This document shows positions 26,312 to 37,406 of a DNA stretch of 64,000 bases, piece by piece. The position numbers and the translations under genes are program-made. Position 1 is the stretch's first letter. Every line of letters begins with the position of its first letter. The notes under the pieces were generated by a model, which saw only the letters and a list, made by a program, of their open reading frames with translations, did not search any database and had not been told where the DNA came from. The DNA is from Yersinia massiliensis (GTDB lineage Bacteria > Pseudomonadota > Gammaproteobacteria > Enterobacterales > Enterobacteriaceae): contig NZ_CP028487.1 of assembly GCF_003048255.1 (NCBI RefSeq), positions 558,001 to 622,000 of the forward strand, given 5' to 3'.

Positions 26312-26962
26312 TTAATCCTCTTTCTCTTCCAACTCGGCAGCTTCTTCGGCGGATGTTTTCTGTTTTTTCTTTCTGAGTTTGTCCCAGATTTTGCTTTCTT
26401 TTCCTCGCCATAAGCGTTGAATATTGTCATGGTGGCGCATCAAAATCAGGCAAGAAAGCATGGCGACCGGAAAGGTGAATTGTGGTTTAAACCACCAGAC
26501 GTAGAAGGGAGCGATCAGCGCGCTGATAATGGCCCCTAAAGATGAATAACCACTCAGTAAGACGGTCAGCAACCATGTCCCTGTCATTAACCCCGTTAAA
26601 TCCCAACCAATAGGTGCGATGGCACCAAATGCGGTGGCGACGCCTTTGCCACCCTTAAAGTGGAAAAATACGGGATAAATATGACCAAGGCAGGCAGCGA
26701 TGGCGGTCAGGCCAAGATACAGCGGGGAAACATGTAGCAGGTAAGCTATCCAAACCGGCAACATCCCTTTAAGCACATCAAAAATCAGGACTGTTGCAGC
26801 AGCGGTGCGGCCACCGATGCGTAGAACATTGGTCGCTCCGGGATTACCGGAACCATGCTCACGCGGATCTGGTAGCTTGGCAACCCGACATACTAAGATC
26901 GCACTGGAAATTGAGCCACACAAATACGCGAAGATAATCATGCCAAGCGCGATAGCACTCAT
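26312..26962 (-). CDS. plsY: Acyl-phosphate glycerol-3-phosphate acyltransferase PlsY
   Basis: 216 residues from the ATG at 26962 ([20 protein letters not shown]). It is an integral membrane enzyme making lysophosphatidic acid from acyl-phosphate. Signature loops are [12 protein letters not shown] (about 34-45) and [13 protein letters not shown] (about 96-108). The C-terminal tail is highly charged ([20 protein letters not shown]) and cytoplasmic. The longer upstream open frame overlaps the folB promoter and is not conserved. It is divergent from folB. Confidence 0.96.
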   Translation of the reverse strand: MSAIALGMIIFAYLCGSISSAILVCRVAKLPDPREHGSGNPGATNVLRIGGRTAAATVLIFDVLKGMLPVWIAYLLHVSPLYLGLTAIAACLGHIYPVFFHFKGGKGVATAFGAIAPIGWDLTGLMTGTWLLTVLLSGYSSLGAIISALIAPFYVWWFKPQFTFPVAMLSCLILMRHHDNIQRLWRGKESKIWDKLRKKKQKTSAEEAAELEEKED

Positions 26963-27069
26963 AACACCGCCCTGTTGAATAATGATCGTTTTAATCCCAA
27001 CATCAGTGGATAATACGCATATTCGGCTGGAAGTGGTATCCGGCGAGCACAAAAACAGAGAATGACGTG

Positions 27070-27429
27070 ATGGATATCGTATTTATTGAAGAGCTCAGCG
27101 TTATCACCACCATCGGTGTTTATGACTGGGAGCAGACCATTGAACAAAAGTTAGTGTTCGATATCGAAATGGGCTGGGATAACCGTAAAGCTGCAGCTAG
27201 TGATGATGTGAATGATTGCCTCAGTTACGCAGATATCAGTGATAGCGTGATAAAGCATGTGTCATCGCAGCGATTTGCCTTGGTGGAGCGGGTCGCTGAA
27301 GAGATAGCTGAATTGCTGCTACAGCGTTTTAAATCGCCTTGGGTGCGAGTTAAGGTCAGTAAACCGGGAGCGGTTGCTCAGGCCAGAAATGTGGGCGTCG
27401 TGATTGAACGTGGCCAGCGCCTTAATTAA
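27070..27429 (+). CDS. folB: Dihydroneopterin aldolase FolB
   Basis: 119 residues starting [20 protein letters not shown]; the GTG one codon earlier is unlikely. It converts 7,8-dihydroneopterin to hydroxymethyl-dihydropterin in folate synthesis. The family hallmarks are [18 protein letters not shown], the DCLSYADI substrate loop and catalytic-lysine segment [10 protein letters not shown]. The gene is divergent from plsY, an arrangement conserved in enterics. Confidence 0.97.
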   Translation: MDIVFIEELSVITTIGVYDWEQTIEQKLVFDIEMGWDNRKAAASDDVNDCLSYADISDSVIKHVSSQRFALVERVAEEIAELLLQRFKSPWVRVKVSKPGAVAQARNVGVVIERGQRLN

Positions 27430-27608
27430 GTGATGGACTATTTTTTGCTGGGATGACATAAAAGTGCAACCCTGCATCAATACTGTGGTCTGATTGCATG
27501 GCGCGATAATTTTATCAATATTGAATTTGAACGGCATTATTCTGCTAACCACTGGGTTTGCAGTTTTGCCGTTTTTTGGTTTCTATCACATGGCATTGGG
27601 TATCGTTG

Positions 27609-28427
27609 ATGACGGATATGTATTCGCTGTTTGTGGCTTTTGTTCTGGGTGTAGTAGAAGGGTTGACCGAGTTTTTGCCGGTTTCATCCACTGGGCATAT
27701 GATTATCGTTGGCGAGTTGCTGGGCTTTACTGGCGACAAAGCAAAAACCTTTGAAGTCATTATTCAGTTGGGGTCGATTCTGGCCGTGGTAGTGGTGTTC
27801 TGGCGGCGGTTGTTCGGCCTGATTGGTATCCATTTTGGCGCGACACCTCATGAAGGGAAAACCAGTGGTCACCTAACATTAGGCCACATTTTATTAGCGA
27901 TGTTGCCCGCCGTGGGGCTGGGTTTGGTCTTTCACAATGCCATCAAAGCTTTATTTAACCCGCACAGTGTGATGTATGCCCTAGTCGCGGGGGGCTTGTT
28001 ATTACTGGCTGCTGAGTGGTTCAAACCTAAAAATCCAAAAGCGGTTGGGCTGGATGACATTACTTATCGCCAAGCCTTTGCCATCGGCTGCTTCCAGTGC
28101 CTTGCCTTGTGGCCGGGGTTCTCCCGTTCCGGTGCGACTATTTCTGGTGGGATGTTAGTGGGCGTCAATCGCTACGCGGCCTCTGAGTTCTCGTTTATTT
28201 TGGCGGTGCCAATGATGATGGGAGCCAGTGGGCTGGATTTGTATAAGAGTCTGCACTTCCTGTCGTTGGGCGATTTAACGATGTTTGCTGTCGGATTTAT
28301 CACGGCATTTATCGTTGCCCTGATCGCCATCAAAACCTTCTTGTCACTGATTAAGCGTATTTCTTTTGTCCCATTTGCTATTTATCGCTTCGTGGTCGCG
28401 GCCGCGGTGTATTGGGTCTTTATGTAA
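27609..28427 (+). CDS. uppP: Undecaprenyl-diphosphatase UppP (BacA)
   Basis: 272 residues (E. coli 273) from [20 protein letters not shown]. It is a multi-pass inner-membrane phosphatase recycling undecaprenyl pyrophosphate for peptidoglycan and O-antigen synthesis, with a basal effect on bacitracin tolerance. Catalytic motifs [16 protein letters not shown] (about 18-33) and [14 protein letters not shown] (about 170-183) are intact. The start was chosen by alignment, as a longer upstream frame is not conserved. Confidence 0.97.
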   Translation: MTDMYSLFVAFVLGVVEGLTEFLPVSSTGHMIIVGELLGFTGDKAKTFEVIIQLGSILAVVVVFWRRLFGLIGIHFGATPHEGKTSGHLTLGHILLAMLPAVGLGLVFHNAIKALFNPHSVMYALVAGGLLLLAAEWFKPKNPKAVGLDDITYRQAFAIGCFQCLALWPGFSRSGATISGGMLVGVNRYAASEFSFILAVPMMMGASGLDLYKSLHFLSLGDLTMFAVGFITAFIVALIAIKTFLSLIKRISFVPFAIYRFVVAAAVYWVFM

Positions 28428-28448
28428 TCGCCCACGAATATTAAGCAT

Positions 28449-28476
28449 AAAAAAACCCTGAATGATCAGGGTTTTT
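28449..28476. terminator. Bidirectional terminator between uppP and cca
   Basis: AAAAACCCTG-AATGAT-CAGGGTTTTT, a perfect stem flanked by A and T runs between two convergent genes. Confidence 0.93.
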
Positions 28477-28490
28477 ATTATTCTAGACCG

Positions 28491-29729
28491 TTATTCTGAA
28501 ATGACTTCCTGTGTTGCTTTCCACTGCGCCAAAGCCTGCTGACGGCGACGTTTTAGTTCGTCACGTATCGCTAAACCTTGTAGCCCACTGGCGACAACCT
28601 CTTGTACGGATACGCCATTCGCAATTTGGTATGCAGCTCGCAAATAATCCCCTTGCGGATAAGGATTATCTTCAAACCCCGTACGACCACGGGCATCGGC
28701 TTCACTGGTCATAATCATCTGCTCAAGACGTTCTGGCTTGCGCCAGATATCGATCGCATCAAATAATTTGAGCAGAGTTTCTGGGCGAAGCTTATTCACC
28801 GTATGGATAAGGTCATGATACTCAGCCACTAGTTTTGCCAAATCACGAACTGGATTAGGGACGCGTAAACGCTGGCACATCTGCTCAACCAATTTAACGC
28901 CTGCCGGACCATGGCCGTGATGATGCGGCCAGAATTGCTTGGGTGTCAGCCCTTTGCCTAAATCATGGCAAAGGGCGGCGAAGCGAATATCCACTTCAGG
29001 ACTGAGTTGAGCGGCAATAGCCAACGTCATCAGGGTATGGATGCCGGTATCAATCTCTGGATGCCATTTCTCCGGTGCGGGAACACCGAATAGGCGATCA
29101 ATTTCTGGGAACAACACCGCCAATGCACCGCAATCGCGCAGCACTTGAAAGTAAACCTGTGGGCTTTGCGTTTTCAGGGCTTTTTCAGTCTCTTTCCAGA
29201 CCCGCTCTGGCGTTAAAGCTGATAACTCACCACTTTGTGCCATGGCAGCCATCAAGGTTTGAGTTTCAGGTGCGACGGTAAAGCCCAAGTGTGCGAAACG
29301 GGCCGCGAAACGGGCGACACGCAGGACACGCAACGGGTCTTCGCCAAAAGCATCAGAGACATGGCGCAGTACGCGATTTTCTAAATCTTGCCGACCGTGA
29401 TAGGGATCGATTAACTCTCCGTCATGGCGACGAGCAATGGCATTAATAGTGAGATCGCGACGTAATAAGTCTTCTTCCAAAGTGACGTCAGGGGCTGCGT
29501 AGCAGGTAAAGCCTGTATAACCTTGGCCTGATTTACGTTCGGTTCTGGCCAGCGCATATTCTTCATGGCTGACCGGATGGAGGAATACGGGGAAGTCTTT
29601 ACCGACCTGTTGGTAGCCCTGCGCCAGTAATTGCTCTGGGGTGGCACCCACGACGACCCAATCCTGCTCAGTGACAGGTAGGTTGAGTAAGGTGTCGCGG
29701 ACGGCACCGCCGACTAAGTAGATTTCCAT
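28491..29729 (-). CDS. cca: Multifunctional CCA tRNA nucleotidyltransferase
   Basis: 412 residues, as in E. coli. It repairs and adds the 3' CCA of tRNAs. The class II nucleotidyltransferase head has GGAVRDTLL and the acidic EQDWVVVG, and the template-recognition region includes [14 protein letters not shown]. The C-terminal HD domain ([11 protein letters not shown], about 250-260) provides phosphatase and phosphodiesterase activity found in the gammaproteobacterial enzyme. A tandem repeat array fills the gap to ygiM. Confidence 0.97.
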   Translation of the reverse strand: MEIYLVGGAVRDTLLNLPVTEQDWVVVGATPEQLLAQGYQQVGKDFPVFLHPVSHEEYALARTERKSGQGYTGFTCYAAPDVTLEEDLLRRDLTINAIARRHDGELIDPYHGRQDLENRVLRHVSDAFGEDPLRVLRVARFAARFAHLGFTVAPETQTLMAAMAQSGELSALTPERVWKETEKALKTQSPQVYFQVLRDCGALAVLFPEIDRLFGVPAPEKWHPEIDTGIHTLMTLAIAAQLSPEVDIRFAALCHDLGKGLTPKQFWPHHHGHGPAGVKLVEQMCQRLRVPNPVRDLAKLVAEYHDLIHTVNKLRPETLLKLFDAIDIWRKPERLEQMIMTSEADARGRTGFEDNPYPQGDYLRAAYQIANGVSVQEVVASGLQGLAIRDELKRRRQQALAQWKATQEVISE

Positions 29730-29743
29730 GTAAACCCTTCGTT

Positions 29744-30136
29744 CTTGACGTTGCAGCGTTGTTAGCTGCTCTCGCTTACCCGAATCACTTACCGGTGTAA
29801 GCTCATCGGGATGCGCTCATTTGCTGCCTAGCTGGAACGCCAATAACGTTGGGTTTGCCTTGTATCTTGACGTTGCAGCGTTGTTAGCTGCTCTCGCTTA
29901 CCCGAATCACTTACCGGTGTAAGCTCATCGGGATGCGCTCGTTTGCTGCCTAGCTGGAACGCCAATAACGTTGGGTTTGCCTTGTATCTTGACGTTGCAG
30001 CGTTGTTAGCTGCTCTCGCTTACCTGAATCACTTACCGATGTAAGCTCATCGGGATGCGCTCATTTGCTGCCTAGCTGGAACGCCAATAACGTTGGGTTT
30101 GCCTTGTATCTTGACGTTGCAGCGTTGTTAGCTGCG
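29744..30136. repeat. Tandem repeat array A, 122-bp units, 3.2 copies
   Basis: Units begin CTTGACGTTGCAGCG at 29744, 29866, 29988 and 30110 (the last is truncated at the ygiM end), giving an exact 122-base period with few substitutions. Each unit has a central CCCGA..CTTACCGGTGTAAG..TCGGG hairpin inside imperfect outer arms (GCAGCGTTGTTAGC / GCTGCCTAGCTGGAAC). It lies between the minus-strand genes ygiM and cca. Confidence 0.95.
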
Positions 30137-30138
30137 CT

Positions 30139-30759
30139 TCAGTTCATCCAACGATTATTCTTTTTACGACTCGGGATCAGATGCGGCAAGATCAGACCGA
30201 GCAATAAACCAATCCCAGCAACACCGCCGCCATACATAAACCACTGTAGGATAATCGTGCGCTGCTTATCATCTAATTGCAGATTGACTGCACTGACCTT
30301 CTTCTGCGCGACCACCAACTGGTTTTTCAGTGATTCATTTTCCTTCTGCAGCTCGGAAATGACGCTATCACTTGCCGCGACTTTTTGCTGCATTTCAGCG
30401 GTGCGTTGGTTCCAGCTATTATCAATGTTAGCTAATTTATCTGTCAGCGTTTTGACCTGCTGTTCAAGGTCAGGCACACGAATGCGAAGGCTTGGCGTTT
30501 CACTCAGTTGATTCAGCGGGATCCATATCGTTTTACCCTTATTATCGCGGATTTGGCCATAATTTGTGCCTTCATCAACGCTTATCAGGGTGACTTCATC
30601 CCCACCTTTCAGCGTGCCGACGATACGGTATTGATTACCGGGGCCGCTACGAACGTAGGTATCCAGCTCATCAGAGATGTAGCGTTTTTCTTCGGCGTGT
30701 GCAGTCCAAGAGAGACTGAGACTAAGCACCGCGAGGCAAATTAGGCGTATTTTCTGCAT
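30139..30759 (-). CDS. ygiM: SH3-domain periplasmic membrane-anchored protein YgiM
   Basis: 206 residues (TIGR04211-type). A Sec signal peptide (MQKIRLICLAVLSLSLSWTAHA) is followed by a bacterial SH3 domain (RYISDELDTYVRSGPGNQYR, about 26-90), a coiled coil (about 100-165) and a C-terminal transmembrane helix ending in a short basic tail KKNNRWMN. Its function is not established. SH3b domains often bind peptidoglycan. Neighbours cca and ygiF match the E. coli locus. Its stop codon is 3 bases from repeat array A. Confidence 0.92.
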   Translation of the reverse strand: MQKIRLICLAVLSLSLSWTAHAEEKRYISDELDTYVRSGPGNQYRIVGTLKGGDEVTLISVDEGTNYGQIRDNKGKTIWIPLNQLSETPSLRIRVPDLEQQVKTLTDKLANIDNSWNQRTAEMQQKVAASDSVISELQKENESLKNQLVVAQKKVSAVNLQLDDKQRTIILQWFMYGGGVAGIGLLLGLILPHLIPSRKKNNRWMN

Positions 30760-31062
30760 TAGAGAGTCATTTGTGAGTGAATTTAAGGAACGATAGTAGT
30801 GTGTTCAGTTTGCCGACGCAACGCATAAACCGGAATGAGAACTATCTTACTCTCATAGCCAGCGCGGCTTGAGCCACCTTACTTGGCTATTTTTATCGCG
30901 GTGAAAAATTGTCTTATGAAGCCTTAGGGCAGACTGACTAAAACAGGTTAAAATAGGGTTTGACTTGGGGCTGCTGCACGGTTTTTTTGTGTAAAACACG
31001 CAAATCACCGTGAAAAAGGCATAATGCCCGTAATCTCGCAACATACCGGTGTGAATAAAATT
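30760..31062. promoter_or_regulatory. Divergent ygiM / ygiF upstream region
   Basis: 303 bases without a credible gene. A CACGGT...ACCGTG dyad spans about 30977-31012 and a CATAAT -10-like hexamer lies near 31019, about 40 bases before the ygiF start. Confidence 0.4.
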
Positions 31063-32379
31063 ATGACCGTTGAAATAGAACTAAAATTTATGGCTACGCC
31101 AGAGGCCATTGCCGCGTTGCCTGAACGACTCACATCTTGGCCGAGCCAGCATTACGCGCCGCAAACACTAACGAATATCTATTTTGAAACCGCAGATAAC
31201 CGCCTGCGCCAGCATGATATGGGTTTGCGTATTCGTGGCTATGATGGCCGTTATGAAATGACGATGAAGACCGGCGGTAAAATTGTCGGCGGTTTACATC
31301 AACGCCCCGAATATAATGTCGATATTGATAGCGACAAACTCGACTTGGCCCGCTTCCCGACAGATATCTGGCCAGAAGGTTGGGATATCGCGGAGCTACA
31401 AACGGCGCTAACACCCTTGTTCCGTACTGATTTTACTCGTGAGAAGTGGGTAATCACTTACGGTGAGAGTGAGATTGAGCTTGCTTTGGATCAAGGGGCA
31501 ATTTCTTCTACTCATGCGGGTAAACTGTCGGAACCGTTGAGCGAAATTGAGCTGGAGCTGAAACAAGGCAATCAGGCTGATTTACTGGCATTGGCGGCTG
31601 AACTCGCACCAATCGGTGGTTTACGTCAAAGCAATTTGAGTAAAGCTGCGCGCGGTTATCACTTGGCACAAGGCAATCCTCCACGCGAACTTCGGCCACT
31701 ATTGGTTTTGCAGCCAGCACCGAAATCAACTGTTGAGCAGGGGATGGTTGCAGGGTTGGAAATGGCGCTGGATCACTGGCAATACCATGAAGAGCTGTGG
31801 TTGCGTGGTGAACCCGCGGCGAAGGCGATGATCGGTGAAGCTTTAGCAATGATACGCCAAACTTTGGCGATTTTTGGCGGTTTGGTGCCACGTAAAGCCA
31901 GTACTGACCTGCGGGCATCATTGACTGCGCTGGAGCCACAACTCGAATCAAAAAATGTGAACGCCGAGCAACTCTGTTATAGCGTCGATTATCTAAAAAG
32001 TAAGTTAGCACTTACATCGTGGTTAGTCACCGCAGGCTGGCGGCCATTTATGGATGCAAAGGCACAAGCTAAGTTTGATGGCTCATTTAAGCGTTTCTGC
32101 GACATTATGCTGAGCCGTAGTGCTGCTGATTTGAAAGAAGCCTTTAGTCAAAATATGGATGATGACGGCTATGTGGCACAGTTGCCCCGTTTGAACCGGC
32201 AAATTATAGCCTTCCAGTTACTCTCAGGTTTCTACCCGCAGAGTGAATGGCACCCGTATATCGATGCTTGGTTTGGTCTGCAACTGGCGATTAAAGAACG
32301 CCAGGGCCATTGGCGCGATACCGCCCGTAAAGAAGCATTAGCGCAGGCAGCCTTTTGGCTGAACGGTGCTGTCCGTTAA
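31063..32379 (+). CDS. ygiF: Inorganic triphosphatase YgiF (CYTH-CHAD)
   Basis: 438 residues (E. coli 433) from MTVEIELKFMATPEAIAALP. The N-terminal CYTH tunnel domain carries the ExExK motif EIELK and hydrolyses tripolyphosphate. The C-terminal CHAD domain (about 215-430), helical with conserved basic and histidine residues, binds polyphosphate. The start was chosen because ExExK must be at the extreme N-terminus. It is followed 94 bases later by glnE, as in E. coli. Confidence 0.95.
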   Translation: MTVEIELKFMATPEAIAALPERLTSWPSQHYAPQTLTNIYFETADNRLRQHDMGLRIRGYDGRYEMTMKTGGKIVGGLHQRPEYNVDIDSDKLDLARFPTDIWPEGWDIAELQTALTPLFRTDFTREKWVITYGESEIELALDQGAISSTHAGKLSEPLSEIELELKQGNQADLLALAAELAPIGGLRQSNLSKAARGYHLAQGNPPRELRPLLVLQPAPKSTVEQGMVAGLEMALDHWQYHEELWLRGEPAAKAMIGEALAMIRQTLAIFGGLVPRKASTDLRASLTALEPQLESKNVNAEQLCYSVDYLKSKLALTSWLVTAGWRPFMDAKAQAKFDGSFKRFCDIMLSRSAADLKEAFSQNMDDDGYVAQLPRLNRQIIAFQLLSGFYPQSEWHPYIDAWFGLQLAIKERQGHWRDTARKEALAQAAFWLNGAVR

Positions 32380-32473
32380 TCGCGTAGATACCCAACGTCA
32401 TTGACGTGGCTGATAGGTCGGTAAGCCAAGGTCTTTGCCACGTCATGTACGATGGGGATACAAGGAATTCGAT

Positions 32474-35326
32474 ATGTTGCCACTCCCTTCGCAATTACAG
32501 ATTCAGGCGCAGCATGTACAGCAGCGCTTTCATGAGTTACCAACGCCGCAGCGTTTAAGTGATGAAGACATCGCCATCTTGGCGTTGAGTGACTTTGTCA
32601 GTGATATGCTACTGATTCACCCTGAATGGCTGGAGGAGTTGCATCAGCAACCACCGCAACCGCAGGAGTGGCAATATTATCCCCAATGGCTCAGCCAAGT
32701 GCTGAGTGAAATCCAAGACGAAGCCGCACTCTTAGCGGCCTTGCGTCTGTTTCGTCGCCGTATCATGGTGCGCATTGCCTGGTCACAAGCGCTGCAAACC
32801 AGTACCACGACAGATACCTTGCAGCAACTCAGTTGGTTGGCGGAAACGGTGATTGTTGCCGCGCGTGATTGGCTCTATCAGGCCTGTTGCCGTGAGTTCG
32901 GTACGCCCTGCAATAGTGAAGGTGTACCGCAGCCGCTGTTGATTCTGGGGATGGGCAAACTCGGCGGTGGCGAACTGAATTTTTCCTCAGATATCGACCT
33001 GATTTTTGCCTATCCCGAAAATGGTCAAACGCAAGGCGGGCGGCGGCAGTTGGACAATGCCCAATTCTTTACCCGCTTAGGCCAACGGTTGATCAAGGCA
33101 CTCGATCAACAAACCATTGATGGTTTCGTCTATCGAGTGGATATGCGTCTGCGCCCATTTGGTGACAGCGGTCCTTTAGTGTTGAGCTTTGCTGCACTGG
33201 AAGATTATTACCAAGAGCAGGGCCGCGACTGGGAACGCTATGCGATGGTTAAGGCTCGTCTGATGGGCGGCGCAGAAGACCACTACAGTCAGGAGCTGCG
33301 CCAGACTTTGCGGCCATTTGTGTTCCGTCGCTATATCGACTTCAGCGTGATTCAATCGCTACGCAATATGAAAGGGATGATCGCGCGTGAAGTGCGCCGG
33401 CGTGGCTTGAAAGACAATATCAAGCTAGGGGCGGGCGGCATTCGTGAAATCGAGTTTATCACGCAGGTTTTCCAACTGATTCGTGGTGGCCGCGAGCCTC
33501 GCCTGCAACAGCGAGCTTTATTGCCTACGTTACAGGCTGTCGCGGAGCTGGGGCTACTGCCCGAGCAGCAAGTTGCGGATCTGAGTGGTAGCTATCTGTT
33601 TTTGCGCCGCCTTGAAAATCTGTTGCAAGCCATTGCTGATGAACAAACCCAGACATTACCCAGCGATACACTGAATCAGGCCCGATTGGCTTGGGGTATG
33701 GGATATGCGGATTGGGCGGCAATGAGTGCTGCGCTGGAACAGCATATGCAAGCGGTACGTTGCGTGTTTGATGACTTGATTGGCGATGATACCCCTGATA
33801 TTGGCGAAGATCCCCGTCATGGTTTGTTCAAAAGTTTATGGCAGGATGCGCTGGAAGAGTGTGATTTAGCGCCACTGACGCCGCATCTGGATGAAGCCGC
33901 TCGTCGCCAGTTACTGACCACCATCAATGACTTCCGTCGTGATGTGGATAAACGCACCATTGGCCCCCGTGGCCGTGAAGTTCTGGATCAGCTTATGCCG
34001 CGATTGTTTGCGGAAATTTGCCCACGTCCGGATGCCAATATTGCGTTGAGCCGCCTGATTCAACTGCTGCTGAGTATTCTCACCCGCACCACGTATTTGG
34101 AACTGCTGGTGGAGTACCATGCGGCGTTAAAACACGTTATCCGACTGTGTTCAGCCTCGCCAATGGTCGCTAGCCAGTTAGCCCGTTACCCACTGTTATT
34201 GGATGAGTTGCTCGATCCGCAATCATTCTACCAACCGCTCGAACCGGGCGCGTATCGCGATGAGTTGCGTCAATATTTGCTGCGCGTTCCTGAAGACGAT
34301 GAAGAGCAACAACTCGAGGCATTGCGCCAGTTTAAACAGGCGCAGCAGTTACGAATTGCCGCCGGTGATATCACCGAAGCACTGCCTGTGATGAAAGTGA
34401 GTGATCACTTAACTTATCTGGCAGAAGCCATTATTGATGCGGTTATCCAGCAAGCGTGGAACCAAATGGTGGCGCGCTATGGTCAGCCAAGCCACCTATC
34501 GCAGCAAGAAGGTCGTGGTTTTGCCGTCATCGGCTATGGCAAATTGGGTGGATGGGAGCTGGGCTATAGCTCGGATTTGGATCTGGTGTTTCTGCTCGAT
34601 TGCCCGTTGGACGCCATGACTGACGGTGAGCGCAGTATCGATGGCCGCCAGTTCTATTTGCGTTTAGCTCAGCGAGTCATGCACTTATTCAGCACCCGCA
34701 CCTCGTCGGGCATTTTGTATGAGGTTGATGTTCGGCTGAGGCCATCGGGTGAGGCAGGTATGCTGGTCAGTACGGTCGAGGCTTTCGCTGATTATCAGCA
34801 AAATGAGGCTTGGACTTGGGAACATCAAGCACTGGTGCGCGCCCGTATCGTGTATGGCGATCATGCCTTGCAGCAACAGTTTGATACTATCCGCCAGCAA
34901 ATCTTGTGCCGTCATCGTGACTGCCCGCTCTTGCAGCAAGAAGTGCGAGAAATGCGCGAGAAAATGCGCAACCACCTCGGCAGCAAGCAACGCGACATTT
35001 TTGATATCAAAACCGATGAAGGTGGGATCACTGATATTGAATTTATTGCGCAATATCTGGTGTTACGTTATGCCGCCAGTGAGCCAAGGCTGACCCGTTG
35101 GTCAGATAACGTGCGCATTTTTGAACTGATGGCCAACTATGACATTATGCCGCAGGAAGAAGCGACCGCGCTGACGTGTGCCTACGTCACCATGCGGGAT
35201 GAAATCCATCATTTAGCCTTGCAGGAGCAATCCAGTAAGGTCGCTGCTGACTGTTTTGTCGCCGAGAGAGCACAGGTTACGGCTAGTTGGCATAAATGGC
35301 TGGTATCAACGCCTGTTGATGCATAA
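32474..35326 (+). CDS. glnE: Bifunctional glutamine synthetase adenylyltransferase/deadenylylase
   Basis: 950 residues (E. coli 946) starting [19 protein letters not shown]. It adenylylates and deadenylylates glutamine synthetase in response to PII. Two nucleotidyltransferase domains are evident: the N-terminal deadenylylase with [20 protein letters not shown] (about 160-179) and the C-terminal adenylylase with [20 protein letters not shown] (about 686-705). The regulatory helical region lies between them. Start chosen by conservation. Confidence 0.97.
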   Translation: MLPLPSQLQIQAQHVQQRFHELPTPQRLSDEDIAILALSDFVSDMLLIHPEWLEELHQQPPQPQEWQYYPQWLSQVLSEIQDEAALLAALRLFRRRIMVRIAWSQALQTSTTTDTLQQLSWLAETVIVAARDWLYQACCREFGTPCNSEGVPQPLLILGMGKLGGGELNFSSDIDLIFAYPENGQTQGGRRQLDNAQFFTRLGQRLIKALDQQTIDGFVYRVDMRLRPFGDSGPLVLSFAALEDYYQEQGRDWERYAMVKARLMGGAEDHYSQELRQTLRPFVFRRYIDFSVIQSLRNMKGMIAREVRRRGLKDNIKLGAGGIREIEFITQVFQLIRGGREPRLQQRALLPTLQAVAELGLLPEQQVADLSGSYLFLRRLENLLQAIADEQTQTLPSDTLNQARLAWGMGYADWAAMSAALEQHMQAVRCVFDDLIGDDTPDIGEDPRHGLFKSLWQDALEECDLAPLTPHLDEAARRQLLTTINDFRRDVDKRTIGPRGREVLDQLMPRLFAEICPRPDANIALSRLIQLLLSILTRTTYLELLVEYHAALKHVIRLCSASPMVASQLARYPLLLDELLDPQSFYQPLEPGAYRDELRQYLLRVPEDDEEQQLEALRQFKQAQQLRIAAGDITEALPVMKVSDHLTYLAEAIIDAVIQQAWNQMVARYGQPSHLSQQEGRGFAVIGYGKLGGWELGYSSDLDLVFLLDCPLDAMTDGERSIDGRQFYLRLAQRVMHLFSTRTSSGILYEVDVRLRPSGEAGMLVSTVEAFADYQQNEAWTWEHQALVRARIVYGDHALQQQFDTIRQQILCRHRDCPLLQQEVREMREKMRNHLGSKQRDIFDIKTDEGGITDIEFIAQYLVLRYAASEPRLTRWSDNVRIFELMANYDIMPQEEATALTCAYVTMRDEIHHLALQEQSSKVAADCFVAERAQVTASWHKWLVSTPVDA

Positions 35327-35469
35327 GTCATGGTGATTAATGGTATGGAATATGTCTGTGATATTATTCGATACCTTACAATGAACATAATCCTTACATT
35401 GAAAATATTATTGGAGCGAAGGATGGGTGATTTCGGGGTTAATAACAGCTCACATTGGGGGGCAAACGT

Positions 35470-36900
35470 ATGAAAGTCACGCTGCCTGATTTTCGTCGCG
35501 CCGGAGTCTTAGTCGTGGGCGATGTCATGTTAGACCGTTACTGGTACGGACCTACCAGCCGCATTTCACCGGAAGCGCCGGTTCCTGTTGTCAAAGTTGA
35601 TACCATCGAAGAACGCCCAGGCGGTGCCGCGAACGTGGCGATGAACATTGCTTCCTTGGGCGCAATATCCCGCTTGGTGGGTTTAACCGGCATCGACGAT
35701 GCGGCGCGTGCCTTGACCAACAAACTGAATGAAGTTCAGGTGCGCTGTGATTTTGTCTCGGTTCCCACCCATCCGACTATCACCAAACTGCGTGTTCTTT
35801 CCCGTAATCAACAACTGATTCGTTTGGATTTTGAAGAAGGTTTTGGTGGCGTTGACCCCCAGCCGATTTTCGAGCGCATCCAACAAGCGCTTCCACAAAT
35901 TGGTGCGCTGGTCCTGTCCGATTACGCTAAAGGGGCATTGAGCAGCGTACAACCGATGATTCAACTGGCGCGTAAAGCGAAAGTACCGGTGCTGATTGAT
36001 CCTAAAGGTAGCGATTTTGAACGTTATCGCGGTGCGACACTGTTGACACCTAACCTGTCTGAATTTGAAGCCGTCGTCGGTCACTGCAAAGACGAAGAAG
36101 AATTGGTCACTCGCGGCATGAAGTTGGTGGCTGATTTTGATCTTTCTGCCTTGCTGGTGACGCGTTCCGAACAAGGGATGACCTTGCTGCAACTGGGCAA
36201 GCCACCACTACATTTACCTACCCAGGCTCAGGAAGTGTTTGATGTGACGGGTGCCGGTGACACTGTGATTGGTGTGCTGGCAGCGGCTTTGGCGGCGGGT
36301 AATACCCTCGAAGAGTCGTGCTTCCTCGCGAATGCGGCGGCAGGTGTGGTGGTTGGGAAGCTGGGTACGTCAACGGTTTCTCCGATTGAGTTGGAAAATG
36401 CCATTCGTGGCCGAGCTGAAACCGGTTTCGGTGTAATGAATGAGCAGCAACTGAAAAAAGCCGTCGCACAAGCCCGCCAGCGCGGTGAAAAAGTGGTGAT
36501 GACCAACGGTATTTTCGACATCCTCCATGCTGGCCATGTTTCGTATTTGGCTAATGCACGTAAATTAGGCGATCGCCTGATCGTTGCCGTGAACAGTGAT
36601 GCTTCGACCAAACGATTGAAAGGCGAAAAACGCCCAGTGAATCCGTTAGAGCAGCGCATGATCGTGTTAGGTGCGTTAGAAGCTGTCGACTGGGTTGTGC
36701 CGTTTGAAGAAGATACCCCTCAGCGATTAATCGCCGATATCTTGCCAGATTTGCTGGTCAAAGGTGGCGATTACAAACCCGATGAAATTGCAGGCAGTGC
36801 CGAAGTTTGGGCCGCCGGTGGTGACGTGAAGGTGTTGAACTTTGAGGATGGTGTTTCTACGACGAATATTATTCAGTCGATCAAGAATGGTCGCGGCTAA
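35470..36900 (+). CDS. hldE: Bifunctional heptose kinase/adenylyltransferase HldE
   Basis: 476 residues (E. coli 477) from [20 protein letters not shown]. It makes ADP-glycero-manno-heptose for LPS inner core. The N-terminal PfkB-type kinase (1 to about 318) shows [11 protein letters not shown] and the catalytic [14 protein letters not shown]. The C-terminal cytidylyltransferase-like domain has [15 protein letters not shown] (about 350-364). It is preceded by a 140-base gap after glnE and followed by repeat array B. Confidence 0.97.
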   Translation: MKVTLPDFRRAGVLVVGDVMLDRYWYGPTSRISPEAPVPVVKVDTIEERPGGAANVAMNIASLGAISRLVGLTGIDDAARALTNKLNEVQVRCDFVSVPTHPTITKLRVLSRNQQLIRLDFEEGFGGVDPQPIFERIQQALPQIGALVLSDYAKGALSSVQPMIQLARKAKVPVLIDPKGSDFERYRGATLLTPNLSEFEAVVGHCKDEEELVTRGMKLVADFDLSALLVTRSEQGMTLLQLGKPPLHLPTQAQEVFDVTGAGDTVIGVLAAALAAGNTLEESCFLANAAAGVVVGKLGTSTVSPIELENAIRGRAETGFGVMNEQQLKKAVAQARQRGEKVVMTNGIFDILHAGHVSYLANARKLGDRLIVAVNSDASTKRLKGEKRPVNPLEQRMIVLGALEAVDWVVPFEEDTPQRLIADILPDLLVKGGDYKPDEIAGSAEVWAAGGDVKVLNFEDGVSTTNIIQSIKNGRG

Positions 36901-36910
36901 ATACCCGTCG

Positions 36911-37397
36911 TCCTTGGCGCTGCAGCGTTGTTAGCGGCACTCACGCGCCCGAATCACTTACTGATGTAAGCTCATCGGGACTTGTTCGTTTGCTGCCTAG
37001 CTGCAACACCAATGACTTAGGGTATTACTACTTTTTTGTCCTTGGCGCTGCAGCGTTGTTAGCGGCGCTTACGCGCCCGAGTCAGTGACTTGAGTCAGCT
37101 CATCGGGACTTGTTCGTTTGCTGCCTAGCTGCAACACCAATGACTTAGGGTATTGCATACTTTACTGCCCTTGGCGCTGCAGCGTTGTTAGCGGCACTTA
37201 CGCGCCCGAGTCACTGACTTGAGTCAGCTCATCGGGACTTGTTCGTTTGCTGCTTAGCTGCAACACCAATGACTTAGGGTATTACTACTTTTTTGTCCTT
37301 GGCGCTGCAGCGTTGTTAGCGGCACTTATGCGCCCGAATCACTTACCAGTGTAAGCTCATCGGGTACGCCTACTGGCAACGCCAATGGATCTGGGTA
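36911..37397. repeat. Tandem repeat array B, about 128-bp units, 3.8 copies
   Basis: Units begin (T/C)CCTTGGCGCTGCAGCG at 36911, 37039, 37168 and 37296, spaced 128, 129 and 128 bases, with the last shortened. The design is that of array A, but the central hairpins differ: CTTACTGATGTAAG, GTGACTTGAGTCAG, CTGACTTGAGTCAG and CTTACCAGTGTAAG. The array fills the gap between hldE and the permease gene, ending 10 bases before its ATG. Confidence 0.95.
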
Positions 37398-37406
37398 GAG
37401 AATAAA

